64,000 nucleotides of DNA from Caballeronia novacaledonica (lineage in GTDB: Bacteria; Pseudomonadota; Gammaproteobacteria; Burkholderiales; Burkholderiaceae), in contig NZ_OGTP01000002.1 in NCBI RefSeq assembly GCF_900258035.1, positions 124,001-188,000 on the forward strand. The letters run 5' to 3'. Numbering within the stretch: position 1 is the stretch's first letter; each line of letters begins with the position of its first letter. Below are positions 43,676 to 52,906 of the stretch, in pieces. Below the pieces are notes generated by a model. The model searched no databases. It was not told where the DNA came from and saw only the letters and a program-made list of their open reading frames with translations. The position numbers and the translations under genes are program-made.

Positions 43676-43912
43676 TCAACTTCCTTTTGCCTGCTTGCGC
43701 CGCCGATATTCCTCCACCGGCAAGCCACCCATGCCCCAGTTCTCCATCTCCACTTCTTCGATCACGACAAACGTGGCGTCGAGCGGCTTGTTCAACACGT
43801 CGAGCAGCAACTGGCTCACGCCTTGGATGAGCTGCGCTTTCTCATCGGCCGTGACGGCATTCGTGCCGGGCTTGCTGCCTTCGCGTGTGACTTGAATCGT
43901 GACCATCGGCAT
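43676..43912 (-). CDS. Tautomerase family protein (4-oxalocrotonate tautomerase-like)
   Basis: A 78-residue tautomerase. The chosen start gives MPMVTIQVTREG, so Pro2 becomes the catalytic N-terminal proline. It is preceded by AAGGAG at 8 bases. EMENWGMGG is a typical C-terminal segment. It lies 69 bases after an SDR gene on the same strand and may be co-transcribed. Confidence 0.85.
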   Translation of the reverse strand: MPMVTIQVTREGSKPGTNAVTADEKAQLIQGVSQLLLDVLNKPLDATFVVIEEVEMENWGMGGLPVEEYRRRKQAKGS

Positions 43913-43981
43913 GGCGATCTCCTTGAGTGGATAACAACGAAGCGCCCGTAACGGGCGCATTCGCAACGGGCATAGATTCGA

Positions 43982-44692
43982 TCAATGTCCGGCGCTTTGA
44001 CCGCCGTCGACGTGCAGAATCTCGCCCGTCACGAAGGGCGCGGAATCAAGATACAACACGGCGTTCACGATATCGCTCATTTCGCCCATGTGTCCCATCG
44101 GATGCAGGGCGCCGAGCGCTTCATGCGTTTCGGGCGCGTGCATCGGCGACTTGATGATGCCGGGCGATACCGCATTCGCGCGAATGCCGGACTTCGCATA
44201 TTCGATAGCAAGTGATTTCGTCGCGGCATTCAGGCCGCCCTTCGTCAGCGACGCCAGCACCGAAGGCACGCCGCTCACTGCATGATCGACGAGCGACGTC
44301 GTGACGTTGACGATATGCCCGCTCTTGTTCTTCTCCATTTGCTCGACAGCGAGCTGCGTGACATGGAAGAAGCCGTTCAGATTCACGTTCAGGAAGGTCG
44401 CGTAATCTTCTTGCGTATATTGCGTGAAGGGCTTGGCGATAAAGATGCCGGCGTTGTTGACGAGCGTATCGATGCGGCCAAACTTTGCGATTGCAGCATC
44501 GACGACACGTTGCGCGGTGGCGCGATCGACGATATCGCCCGCGACGGCGATGACATTCGGATCGTCCGGCTGCTGAATCGAACGGGCAGTTGCGACGACG
44601 CGATATCCTTGCGCGCGAAACGCACGCGTGATTTCCGCGCCGATGCCTTGCGACGCGCCGGTAACGATAGCGACTTTGTTTGCGTTGCTCAT
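43982..44692 (-). CDS. SDR family protein lacking the catalytic Tyr
   Basis: A 236-residue short-chain dehydrogenase fold with TGASQGIGAEI and LVNNAGIF. Where the active-site YxxxK is expected the sequence reads ASLTKGG, with Ala147 in place of Tyr and Lys151 kept; Ser133 remains. The rest of the fold is intact (SPGIIKSPM, GEILHVDGGQSAG at the C-terminus). It could work by another general acid, act as a binding protein, or be a variant family. Start ATG at 44692. Confidence 0.85.
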   Translation of the reverse strand: MSNANKVAIVTGASQGIGAEITRAFRAQGYRVVATARSIQQPDDPNVIAVAGDIVDRATAQRVVDAAIAKFGRIDTLVNNAGIFIAKPFTQYTQEDYATFLNVNLNGFFHVTQLAVEQMEKNKSGHIVNVTTSLVDHAVSGVPSVLASLTKGGLNAATKSLAIEYAKSGIRANAVSPGIIKSPMHAPETHEALGALHPMGHMGEMSDIVNAVLYLDSAPFVTGEILHVDGGQSAGH

Positions 44693-44879
44693 GATGAACC
44701 TCGATAGATGTTGATGTGGGCCTTTGCGGATCGGACCCGTGGCTCCGATGGGCGTAATTTAGGCTCTTCGAGATTCGTTGCGTACACACGCGATGGACAA
44801 TCAGTCTTGCGCGCGAGGAACAAATGCGGCGCGCACGGATCGATCAGAAGAATGACTCGACGGGAGAAACGAAGCGACG

Positions 44880-45271
44880 TTGCGCAACGTGAAGACGTTC
44901 CTATTCGATTTATTCGGCACGGTCGTGGACTGGCGCGGCGGCGTTGCGCGTGAGGCTGCGCCTTTCCTGAAACGCTATGGCGCGACAGGCGCGCAGCCTG
45001 AAGCGTTCGCCGATGCATGGCGCAGTCGCTATGTGCCCGCGATGCGCGAGATCATCGGCGGCGAGCGATCGTTCGTGCGGCTCGATGTACTGCATCGCGA
45101 GAATCTGCTGGACGCGACCTCGCAGCGGCAAGAAAGTGCGGCTTGCGCACCGCGTTTATCGCGCGTCCGTATGAGCGCGGTCCGAATCAGACAGTCGATC
45201 TGAAAACCGAAAGCGACTGGGATGTCATCGCGAACGACATGATCGAACTGGCCGATGCCGCAGGCACGTGA
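44880..45271 (+). pseudogene. Haloacid dehalogenase type II remnant (internal deletion and frameshift)
   Basis: The N-terminal part (44880 to about 45115) reads like a type II haloacid dehalogenase, with FLFDLFGTVVDWRG (nucleophile Asp) and FADAWRSRYVPAM. The C-terminal part appears in another frame from about 45118: DLAAARKCGLRTAFIARP and SDWDVIANDMIELAD. The junction near GACCTCGCAGC removes roughly half the protein, including the middle Ser/Thr and Lys motifs. The piece is about 130 residues compared with a usual 220-240, so it is inactive. Confidence 0.8.
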
Positions 45272-45301
45272 ACGCCGTGAGCATCGACCGATGAAGCGAC
45301 G

Positions 45302-45595
45302 TTAAGCAGCGCCTTCGACAACACGGAAATCGCGCACCACGGAATCGCCCAGCACTTCCAGCGCATGCTGATAGGTTGCGCTGTTATAGGCGGCGACGGC
45401 TGCTTCGAGCGAATCGAATTCGATGACCACCGTGCGCTCGATGACGCCTTCGCCTTGTACCATCGCCGCGACGCCGCGAACGAGCGGACGTCCGCCGCCT
45501 TCCGCGATGGCCTGCGTTGCGATCTTCGCGTATTCGGCGGCTTGCTCGGGCTTCATGATCTTCTTGTACACGCTGACCCAATATCCTTTTGCCAT
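45302..45595 (-). CDS. DUF1330 family protein
   Basis: A 97-residue dimeric alpha/beta barrel-like protein (AKGYWVSVYKKIMKPEQAAE start; VIEFDSLEAAVAAYNSATYQ core). GGAGATAC is upstream of the ATG. Family function is unknown. Confidence 0.85.
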   Translation of the reverse strand: MAKGYWVSVYKKIMKPEQAAEYAKIATQAIAEGGGRPLVRGVAAMVQGEGVIERTVVIEFDSLEAAVAAYNSATYQHALEVLGDSVVRDFRVVEGAA

Positions 45596-45846
45596 CTGTA
45601 TCTCCAGTGTTTGACGGGCGCCTTGCGCCATGAGGCGAACGCAACGCGCATCTGCGTTCTGTCCGGCGGCCAGCATAGCAAATTCTCGGGCGTGAATGCC
45701 CGCGCCGTCGATTCTGTGTGATAGCGGGAAAGGTGCTTTCCTGCGTTTGGGGTTAACCCGCGAAGTGCAGCGTCATAGACTGCTGTTACTGCTTTCGAAC
45801 GACACCCTGTTCGAAGCCGGGCGCCTCATCACACTGGCGTTTCATC

Positions 45847-46146
45847 ATGAAGTCGATCGTCCGCGCAGCCATTGTTGCCACCGCTCTTGTCGTTCCCGTC
45901 GCTTCGTTCGCGCAAAGCCAGATCACGCGCGCTCAGGTCCGTGCGGAACTCGCCGAATTGCAAAGCGTCGGCTATCACGTGGGCGACGGCGATCAGGCGC
46001 ATTATCCCGAAGCGATTCAGGCGGCCGAAGCGAAGCTCGCGGCACGCGATGGCGCGACAGATTATGGCGGTACGGCTAACGGTACATCGCAATCGGGCGG
46101 TGTGCGTGTATCGCCGTCGGACTGGAACGCGATGTACTCGCGTTAA
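45847..46146 (+). CDS. DUF4148 family exported small protein
   Basis: A 99-residue protein with a signal peptide (SIVRAAIVATALVVPVASFA) and the DUF4148 core SQITRAQVRAELAELQSVGY, then QAHYPEAIQAAEAKLAAR. Family is abundant and almost specific to Burkholderiales; function unknown. No strong ribosome-binding site is seen. Confidence 0.85.
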   Translation: MKSIVRAAIVATALVVPVASFAQSQITRAQVRAELAELQSVGYHVGDGDQAHYPEAIQAAEAKLAARDGATDYGGTANGTSQSGGVRVSPSDWNAMYSR

Positions 46147-46151
46147 TGCAT

Positions 46152-47033
46152 TCAGTCCGCGGCGTATTTGCGGTCGAGTTCATCGAAGAGCGGCTTGTTC
46201 ACGAGGCGCTGACGTTCGGTGAAAGGCGTGACGACTGCCGGATCTTCATCGAGCCGACCTTGCGATTTCAATGCGCCGAGCGCGGTCTGCATGCCGCGCA
46301 CGGCGCTTTGCAACGCCGCATTCGCATACAGCACGAGACTGAAACCCAGGCGTGCGAGATCCGCCTGATCCGTGACGGGCGTCTTGCCTCCGATCACGAT
46401 ATTGATAAGCTGCGGCGCATCGAGCAACTTCGGCAGCGATGCGATTTGCTCCGGCGTCTCGATAGCTTCGACAAAGAGAATGTCCGCTCCCGCCTCGACA
46501 AACGCATGCGCGCGTTCGATCGCCGCGTCGAAGCCTTCTACCGCGCACGCATCGGTGCGCGCGATGATCAGGAAGTTATCGTCTTCGCGCGCATCCACCG
46601 CCGCGCGTATCTTGCCTGTCATTTCATTCGCCGAGATCACCGCTTTGCCCGCGAAATGGCCGCATTTCTTCGGCATCACCTGATCTTCCAGTTGTATTGC
46701 ATCGGCGCCCGCGCGTTCCAGCGTGCGCACCGTATGACGCACGTTGAGCGCATTGCCGAAACCCGTGTCCGCATCGACGATGAGCGGTACGTCCACTGCA
46801 TCGCGAATGCGCGACGTATGCTCCGCGATTTCCGAGAGGCCGATGAAGCCGAGATCCGGCATGCCGAGTGACATGTTCGTGACGCCCGCGCCGGTGATGT
46901 AGATCGCTTCGAAACCCAGATCGGCCGCGACGCGCGCGCTCATCGCGTTGAACGCGCCGGGCAGGAGCAGGGCCGTGCGTGCGTTGACACGTTCGCGAAA
47001 GGCGGCGCGGCGGCGTGAAGAGGAAGTGGTCAT
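46152..47033 (-). CDS. Isocitrate lyase/PEP mutase superfamily lyase (second copy)
   Basis: A 293-residue TIM-barrel lyase. Metal motif DADTGFGNA (88-96), QLED, and the catalytic loop PKKCGHFAGK with Cys124, as in methylisocitrate lyase-type enzymes. ATG at 47033 is chosen by family length; the longer frame upstream is not conserved-looking. Unlike the copy at 2430, it has no hydratase genes beside it. It may be an oxaloacetate decarboxylase- or methylisocitrate lyase-like enzyme. Confidence 0.8.
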   Translation of the reverse strand: MTTSSSRRRAAFRERVNARTALLLPGAFNAMSARVAADLGFEAIYITGAGVTNMSLGMPDLGFIGLSEIAEHTSRIRDAVDVPLIVDADTGFGNALNVRHTVRTLERAGADAIQLEDQVMPKKCGHFAGKAVISANEMTGKIRAAVDAREDDNFLIIARTDACAVEGFDAAIERAHAFVEAGADILFVEAIETPEQIASLPKLLDAPQLINIVIGGKTPVTDQADLARLGFSLVLYANAALQSAVRGMQTALGALKSQGRLDEDPAVVTPFTERQRLVNKPLFDELDRKYAAD

Positions 47034-47287
47034 GGCTTCGGGTCCGGAAAGTGAGTTCGTGTCTGGCGTCGATATCGCGCCGCGCATTCAATGCTAACGC
47101 GCGATGCGTTTCGGCGCTCGTGCGGACTTCGCGCGTGGCGGAACGGGTTGTGCGGGCTCTCGTTCAATGTCTCGCTGCATTCTAGAAACGAAAGCCGACC
47201 TCGCATACTATGTTCATATCCTTGCGCGAGAGCGATAGCCTGCCGCGCTATCGCTTCGGCGCGCTGCCCGAAGCATGGGAGACATGC

Positions 47288-48466
47288 ATGAATGAAATTT
47301 CAAACGAACTGCCTTTGCCGGACGGCATTCGCGCGCGCATGATCGACAACGGCAATGGCCTTTCGATGCATGTGCTCGAAGCCGGCTTCGATGCGCCCGG
47401 GCGCCCGTGCATAGTGCTGCTTCACGGCTTTCCTGAGCTTGCCTATAGCTGGCGCAAGATCATGAAGCCACTGGCGGATGCGGGCTTTTATGTCATCGCA
47501 CCCGATCAGCGCGGTTATGGACGCACGACCGGCGGCAATGCTCTATTCGATACCGATCTCGACGATTTCAACTTTCCGAATCTCGTCCGCGATGTGCTGG
47601 GTCTCGTCTCGGCGCTGGGTTATCGCAGGATTGCATCGGTCATCGGTCATGATTTCGGTTCGCCTGTGGCCGCATGGTGCGCATTGATTCGGCCTGACGT
47701 ATTCGCGTCCGTCGTGATGATGAGCGCGCCGTTCGCGGGGCCGCCTGCATTCGCGTTTAACACCGCGAAGGACGATGCGAGCGCCGCGCGCGTGGAAACG
47801 GCTGCGAATGTCATGGTGGAAGCGGTGGTGGGGCTCGCATCGCTCGATCCGCCCCGCAAGCACTATCAATGGTATTACTCGGGCGCTCAGGCCAACGACG
47901 ATATGTGGCACGCGCCGCAGGGTCTCGCCGCGTTCCTGCGCGCGTATTTCCACGTCAAGAGCGCTGACTGGCCGGGCAATCATCCTCATCCGCTTGCATC
48001 CGTCACGCCCGATCAACTCGCGTTGCTGCCCGCGTACTACGTGATGCTTGCGGATGCAACGATGCCGCAGACCGTCGCGGAGCACATGCCCGGCGCCGAT
48101 CAGGTCGCGGCGTGCGCATGGCTGTCCGATCGCGATTTGAACGTCTACGCCAGCGAATACGCGCGCACTGGCTTTCAGGGCGCATTGAACTGGTATCGCT
48201 GCGGCACCGATGCTCGTTATGCGGCCGCATTACGGACGTGGTCGGGACGCACGATCGACGTGCCGTCATGCTTCATCGCGGGCGCGAGCGACTGGGGTTA
48301 TTATCAGCGCCCCGGCGATTTCGAAGCGATGCGCGTCCTGACCTGCACCGACTTTCGCGCAACGCATCTTATCGAGGGCGCGGGTCATTGGGTGCAACAG
48401 GAACAGCCGAGCACGGTCGCCAGCCGCATTCTGCGTTTTCTGAGGCACGATGCTCCCGCTGTCTAG
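47288..48466 (+). CDS. Alpha/beta hydrolase, epoxide hydrolase-like
   Basis: A 392-residue hydrolase. The HGFPE oxyanion loop (46-50), DQRGYGRT, and GHDFGSPVAAW with nucleophile Asp122 place it with epoxide hydrolases and haloalkane dehalogenases rather than Ser esterases. The catalytic His is in GAGHWVQQEQP near the end. GGGAGACATGC sits before the ATG. Preceded by 254 bases without a gene. Confidence 0.88.
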   Translation: MNEISNELPLPDGIRARMIDNGNGLSMHVLEAGFDAPGRPCIVLLHGFPELAYSWRKIMKPLADAGFYVIAPDQRGYGRTTGGNALFDTDLDDFNFPNLVRDVLGLVSALGYRRIASVIGHDFGSPVAAWCALIRPDVFASVVMMSAPFAGPPAFAFNTAKDDASAARVETAANVMVEAVVGLASLDPPRKHYQWYYSGAQANDDMWHAPQGLAAFLRAYFHVKSADWPGNHPHPLASVTPDQLALLPAYYVMLADATMPQTVAEHMPGADQVAACAWLSDRDLNVYASEYARTGFQGALNWYRCGTDARYAAALRTWSGRTIDVPSCFIAGASDWGYYQRPGDFEAMRVLTCTDFRATHLIEGAGHWVQQEQPSTVASRILRFLRHDAPAV

Positions 48467-48576
48467 CCGTTTGTCGGGAAAGTTGTATCGAGAAGTGTAT
48501 GAAGTTTCTTGTTGTAAGAGTTGCCGGCCTATTGGCGATTTTCAGGAACTTCACTGAAAACGCTTTTGTCCACGAG

Positions 48577-48614
48577 CCTCGCGGCCTTTGAAGGTCGGCA
48601 TCAACCGCGAGGAG
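48577..48614 (+). promoter_or_regulatory. Hairpin covering the acyltransferase ribosome-binding site
   Basis: CCTCGCGG (48577-48584) pairs with CCGCGAGG (48605-48612), whose 3' arm includes the first bases of the AGGAG at 48610-48614. A small CCTT/AAGG stem lies in the loop. The RNA structure could mask translation of the gene starting at 48622. Seen in the bases; the regulatory effect is inferred. Confidence 0.4.
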
Positions 48615-48621
48615 AGTATCG

Positions 48622-49818
48622 ATGAATAAAGGACGTGTTGCCGCGCTCGACGCTGGCCGGGCGCTCGCGATCGTCGGGGTAGTCGCTGTACATCTGTCTT
48701 TTCAGTTCCCCAATCTGCCTGGCAGCGTGACGCTCATTGCACGCATGGGCCAATACGGCGTGCAGCTTTTCTTCGTGATCAGCGCAATCACGATTTTCAT
48801 GACGCTCGAAATGGATCACGCGCGCTGCGCAGATGCGCGCCATGTCACGTTGCGCTTCTATATCAAACGCTTCTTTCGCATAGCGCCGCTGTACTACGCA
48901 GCGATCGCGGTCTATGGCCTCATCAGCTATGGCGCGACGCGCTCGGGCATCGAGCGTGCATGGATTCTCGGTGCGCATGGCCCGGTGGACGTTCTGCTCA
49001 ACATGCTCTTCCTGCATGCGCTTTCGCCGACCGCGATCAATAACGTCGTGCCGGGAGGATGGTCGATCGGCGTGGAGATGCTGTTCTACCTGATCGCACC
49101 GCTGCTGTTTTTTCTCGCGATGAATCGCGCGCGTCTGTTGCTCGCTACGGTCGTGCTGCTGGGTCTCTCGTGTGCAGTGATGTCGGTGAGCGATTGCAAT
49201 GGCAGTCTCGATTGCAACGTCGCCAATAACACGTTCAGCTACTTCTGGCCGCCTGTTCAAGGGCCGTGCTTCATCATCGGCATGTGGGCGTGGTATGCAT
49301 TCCGCTCGCATTTGCTCGGCGCGTCCGATGTCACGAGGCGCGTATCGTGCCTCTATTTCTCGCTTGCATTGGGTTTCGCACTCGCGACGGCTGCGCTAGG
49401 CGTATGGCTCGACAAGGCGCATGCGCTCGCACCCCTGTTCGCCGCATGCAGTGCCGTGGCGTTCCTCCTGTTCGTGTGTTCGCATCATGCTCGCAAACGT
49501 CGCGACGGCGCTCAGGCGACGCCGCGCGCCACGTTCGTCCGGCGCTGCGCCGCCGCGCTCGGTCGCGAAAGTTATGGCATTTACCTGTGGCACTTCATAT
49601 GCGTCTATGTGACATTCCATTTCTTCGATCGCACATTCGGAGAGAAGAACGGCGAGACGTCGCTCGCGCTGTTCGGCGCAACGCTGATCGCCGTGCTCGT
49701 CGTCTCTTATGCGCTTTCGCGCGTGTCGGACCGGCTGATTCAAGGGCGCGCGACGCGTTTGTCGAGACGGCTGCTCGCATCGGTCGACCGACGTTTTCAT
49801 CTGACACGCGATGTCTAG
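48622..49818 (+). CDS. Acyltransferase family 3 membrane protein
   Basis: A 398-residue multi-pass inner-membrane protein of the acyltransferase 3 (OafA/WecH-like) family, about ten helices. The N-terminal RALAIVGVVAVHLSF holds the conserved Arg and His, and GGWSIGVEMLFYLIAPLLFF is the typical middle motif. These enzymes O-acetylate surface sugars. GAGGAGAG precedes the ATG. There is no linked polysaccharide cluster; target unknown. Confidence 0.87.
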   Translation: MNKGRVAALDAGRALAIVGVVAVHLSFQFPNLPGSVTLIARMGQYGVQLFFVISAITIFMTLEMDHARCADARHVTLRFYIKRFFRIAPLYYAAIAVYGLISYGATRSGIERAWILGAHGPVDVLLNMLFLHALSPTAINNVVPGGWSIGVEMLFYLIAPLLFFLAMNRARLLLATVVLLGLSCAVMSVSDCNGSLDCNVANNTFSYFWPPVQGPCFIIGMWAWYAFRSHLLGASDVTRRVSCLYFSLALGFALATAALGVWLDKAHALAPLFAACSAVAFLLFVCSHHARKRRDGAQATPRATFVRRCAAALGRESYGIYLWHFICVYVTFHFFDRTFGEKNGETSLALFGATLIAVLVVSYALSRVSDRLIQGRATRLSRRLLASVDRRFHLTRDV

Positions 49819-49830
49819 CCGCGAGGTTGC

Positions 49831-51198
49831 CTATAACAGCGCCTGAGTCTCCTTCGACGTCACCGGCGCCGCAATATCGATGCGCTGGCCGCGCGTGCGA
49901 TACAACACGATACTCACGGTCAACGTCGCGAGTTCCGTGATGGCGACGGTCATCCAGATGCCGTTCGGCCCGAGCCAGTCAGAGAGGAACCACAGCATCG
50001 TCAACAGCAATAGCCAACTGCGCAGCAGCGCGACGATCATCGATGCGAGTGGCGCTTCGATAGCCGTCAGATAACCGCTGATCGCGACATTGATCGCGGC
50101 CGGCACGAATGCGAGCGCGCACCACGGCAATGCATCGCGCAGAAGTGCTTGCGCTGCCGGACTGTCGGGCACGAAGAGCGCGCCCAGCGGTTGCGCGAGC
50201 GTGAGCGTCGCGAAGGCGGCGGCGAGTGCGAATCCGGTCGTGACCATGATGCCGATGGAAAACACACGCGACACGTTCTGCGCATTGCCCGCGCCGCGCT
50301 GAAAGCTCACGATCGGCTGCATGCTCTGCACGAGCGCGACCATCGTGACCGACGCGATCATCGTCATGTATTCGACGACTGCGAACGCGACGAGGCCCGT
50401 ATCGCCGAGCCAGCGCAACACCGCGTGATTGAAGGCGAAGAGCGTGACGCTCGGCGCGATTTCGCCAAGAAACTCCGACCCGCCGTTATACGCCATGCGC
50501 CACGCGTGATCGAGTCGCGCGAATGCGCGTGCTACCGGACGAACGTGTCGCGCGCGGACGAAGTGATAGGCGAGCATCGGAATGCAGGCGAGCGCCTGAC
50601 TGATGCCCGACGCGAGCGCCGCGCCGCGCATGCCCCATTGCATGTGACTCACCATCCACCATGTCAACGCGACATCGGCGATTCCGCCTGCGACAAGACA
50701 GACCAGCCCGAATTTGGCCGCGCCTTCGATGCGCAAGAAGAGTTCGAGCGCATAACATGCAGTCGGGAACAGGACGAACGGTGCATAGGCATGCAGGAAC
50801 TCTTTGGCGAGGCGCGCGAGTTCACCGCGAGCGCCTGTCCATTGCACGAAAGTATCGGCATGGAAATGAATCGCGAGTGCGAACGCCACGCCACATAAGC
50901 CGAGCAGCCACAGTGCCTGCGTGAATGCTTCGGCGGCATCGCGCTCGCGCCGCTCGCCGAGCAATCGCGAGACGAGCGTCGATCCGCCTACGCCGATCAT
51001 CACGCTGAATGCATAGGGCAAGTAAAGCAGAGGGACGAGCAGATTCAATGCGGCAAGCGCATCGGCGCCGACATGGCGTCCGATGAAGATGCCGCTGATG
51101 ACCGAATGCATGCAGTACACCCATGCGGCAAGCACGGTAGGCACAGCGAAGTTCGAGAATTGACGAACGAGGGATATGTTCTTGTTGAGCGAAACCAT
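49831..51198 (-). CDS. MATE family efflux transporter
   Basis: A 455-residue 12-helix MATE/NorM-type protein, two homologous halves, with VISGIFIGRHVGADALAALN and GVGGSTLVSRLLGERR in the first half. It exports cationic drugs or metabolites with H+ or Na+. ATG at 51198 gives the usual length. The frame extends to 51285, but that part is Arg-rich and unlike the family. No strong ribosome-binding site. Confidence 0.85.
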   Translation of the reverse strand: MVSLNKNISLVRQFSNFAVPTVLAAWVYCMHSVISGIFIGRHVGADALAALNLLVPLLYLPYAFSVMIGVGGSTLVSRLLGERRERDAAEAFTQALWLLGLCGVAFALAIHFHADTFVQWTGARGELARLAKEFLHAYAPFVLFPTACYALELFLRIEGAAKFGLVCLVAGGIADVALTWWMVSHMQWGMRGAALASGISQALACIPMLAYHFVRARHVRPVARAFARLDHAWRMAYNGGSEFLGEIAPSVTLFAFNHAVLRWLGDTGLVAFAVVEYMTMIASVTMVALVQSMQPIVSFQRGAGNAQNVSRVFSIGIMVTTGFALAAAFATLTLAQPLGALFVPDSPAAQALLRDALPWCALAFVPAAINVAISGYLTAIEAPLASMIVALLRSWLLLLTMLWFLSDWLGPNGIWMTVAITELATLTVSIVLYRTRGQRIDIAAPVTSKETQALL

Positions 51199-51532
51199 GA
51201 CTGACAACCCGAGATTACTCGCTGAAAACGCCAATACGGGCACGCGCCGCAGTCGACGTGCGAGCAATGTTATGGCATGGCGCATTAGCGCTGTATGAGC
51301 GCGCCAGAGAACTTCAGGCGGGCCGCATCTGAATGAAACGAGACTGCGTAGCGCGATCTGACGGCGCGAGATACGCCAGCGGGCTACGAGATGAAAGACG
51401 TGATGTGCGAAGATCGCTTCAGGCCTTCACGATGCATCGATTGCGATGCGGTAGTTGGAGCGGCGAGCGCAAACAAAGGTTCCTTCGCCCGCTTTTAAGC
51501 GAATCATGATTCACGCACCGGATCATTGAAGG
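51199..51532. other. 334-base intergenic region with one palindrome
   Basis: No convincing gene. The region separates the MATE start from the stop of the sigma-54 activator gene. It contains a perfect 12-bp palindrome GAATCATGATTC at 51502-51513, 19 bases downstream of the activator's stop, which could be a protein-binding site. Confidence 0.5.
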
Positions 51533-52906
51533 CTAGGCGCCCGACGCTTCCAGAGGCCGGTCCGATTTCGGGCGCAAGCCATACGCAGTCAGCATGCGAT
51601 ACAGCGTGACGCGAGAGATGCCCAATTCATCCGCGGCTTCACCGAGACGTCCGCGATGACGCAGCAGCGCCACTTCGATAGCCTGTCGCTCGGCCGCTTC
51701 GCGCGCTTGTGCGAGCGTCATCGGCGCGGCTTCCGCATACTCGCCCAGTTCGAGGTCGCCGGCGAGAATCTGGCGTCCTTCCGACATGACGATCGCGCGC
51801 CGCACGCGATTGATCAACTCGCGCACATTGCCCGGCCATCCATAGTTATGAAGCGCCGCGATCGCGCACGGTGCAAAGCCGCGCAGCCGCCGACTCGCAT
51901 CCTTTCTGAAGCGATCGAGCATGTGATTCGCGAGCAGTTCGATATCCTTGCCGCGCACGCGCAACGGCGGCTCGTCGATCTGCAACACGCACAGGCGATG
52001 GTACAAGTCCGCGCGGAAGCGTCCTTCGATCATCGCCGCCTGCATATCGACGTGCGTCGCCGAGATGATGCGCACATCGACATCCGTCGATCCCTGGCCG
52101 CCCAGACGTTCGATCTTGCGTTCCTGCAAAAAACGCAACAGGCTCGCCTGGCTTTCGAGCGGCAAATCGCCGATTTCATCGAGAAAGAGGGTGCCGCCGT
52201 CCGCTGCTTCCACTCGTCCGATCTTGCGTTGATTCGCGCCCGTGAACGCGCCGCGCTCATAACCGAAGAGTTCCGATTGCAGCAGATGCGCGGGTATCGC
52301 GCCGCAGTTGATCGCGACAAACGGTTGCTCGCGGCGCACCGAACGCTCGTGAATGGCGACCGCCGTAAGTTCCTTGCCGGTGCCCGATTCGCCGGAGATG
52401 AAGACCGGCGCATCGGTCATCGCGACTTTGCGAATCGAGCGATACAGCGCCTGCATCGCGTCGCAGGAGCCGACCATGCAGCCTTCCTTGCATTCGTCCT
52501 TGCGCGGATCGTTGCTCGCGGTATCGTGGAGCGACACCATGCCGTACGCATGCCCGACTGCATCGACGATACGGTCCGCGGAAGAGGGCACCGTCACGTA
52601 GTCGAAACAAAAGTCGCGAATCAGCCGGCAAATCTCGGGGTTATCGACATGCTCGGCATCGACGGTCGCGACCCAGCCTATCTGATAGCTCGCGAGCATC
52701 GCGGTGAGCGTGGCCGCTTCGGCCGCAAAGCCACGTGTCGTCAGATCGACGATGCCCGCAGCCGCACGCTTGCCGTGTTTGTTGGATTTGGGCGGCTTCG
52801 CGGGATCGATGCGCTCGATCGCCCAGCCGCGGTCATGCAGGCGACCGGACAAATCGTCCGATACGGCACGACCCACGAAGTACAGCGTTCTGGCTTCCCC
52901 GTACAT
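51533..52906 (-). CDS. Sigma-54-dependent activator with VpsR-like N-terminal domain
   Basis: A 457-residue enhancer-binding protein. The N-terminal 130 or so residues resemble the atypical receiver of VpsR-like proteins (RTLYFVGRAVSDDLSGRLHD). The AAA+ domain has Walker A GESGTGKE, the sigma-54-contact loop ERGAFTGAN, Walker B GGTLFLDEIGDL and R-finger region. A Fis-type helix-turn-helix closes it (GRLGEAADELGISRVTLYRM). ATG at 52906 is preferred over the TTG at 52960. VpsR-like proteins of this type control exopolysaccharide in other bacteria; the target here is unknown. Confidence 0.88.
   Translation of the reverse strand: MYGEARTLYFVGRAVSDDLSGRLHDRGWAIERIDPAKPPKSNKHGKRAAAGIVDLTTRGFAAEAATLTAMLASYQIGWVATVDAEHVDNPEICRLIRDFCFDYVTVPSSADRIVDAVGHAYGMVSLHDTASNDPRKDECKEGCMVGSCDAMQALYRSIRKVAMTDAPVFISGESGTGKELTAVAIHERSVRREQPFVAINCGAIPAHLLQSELFGYERGAFTGANQRKIGRVEAADGGTLFLDEIGDLPLESQASLLRFLQERKIERLGGQGSTDVDVRIISATHVDMQAAMIEGRFRADLYHRLCVLQIDEPPLRVRGKDIELLANHMLDRFRKDASRRLRGFAPCAIAALHNYGWPGNVRELINRVRRAIVMSEGRQILAGDLELGEYAEAAPMTLAQAREAAERQAIEVALLRHRGRLGEAADELGISRVTLYRMLTAYGLRPKSDRPLEASGA

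Noticed and set aside
44708..44953. 81-codon plus frame upstream of the dehalogenase remnant
   Set aside because: Arg-rich, overlaps the pseudogene start in another frame, no ribosome-binding site.
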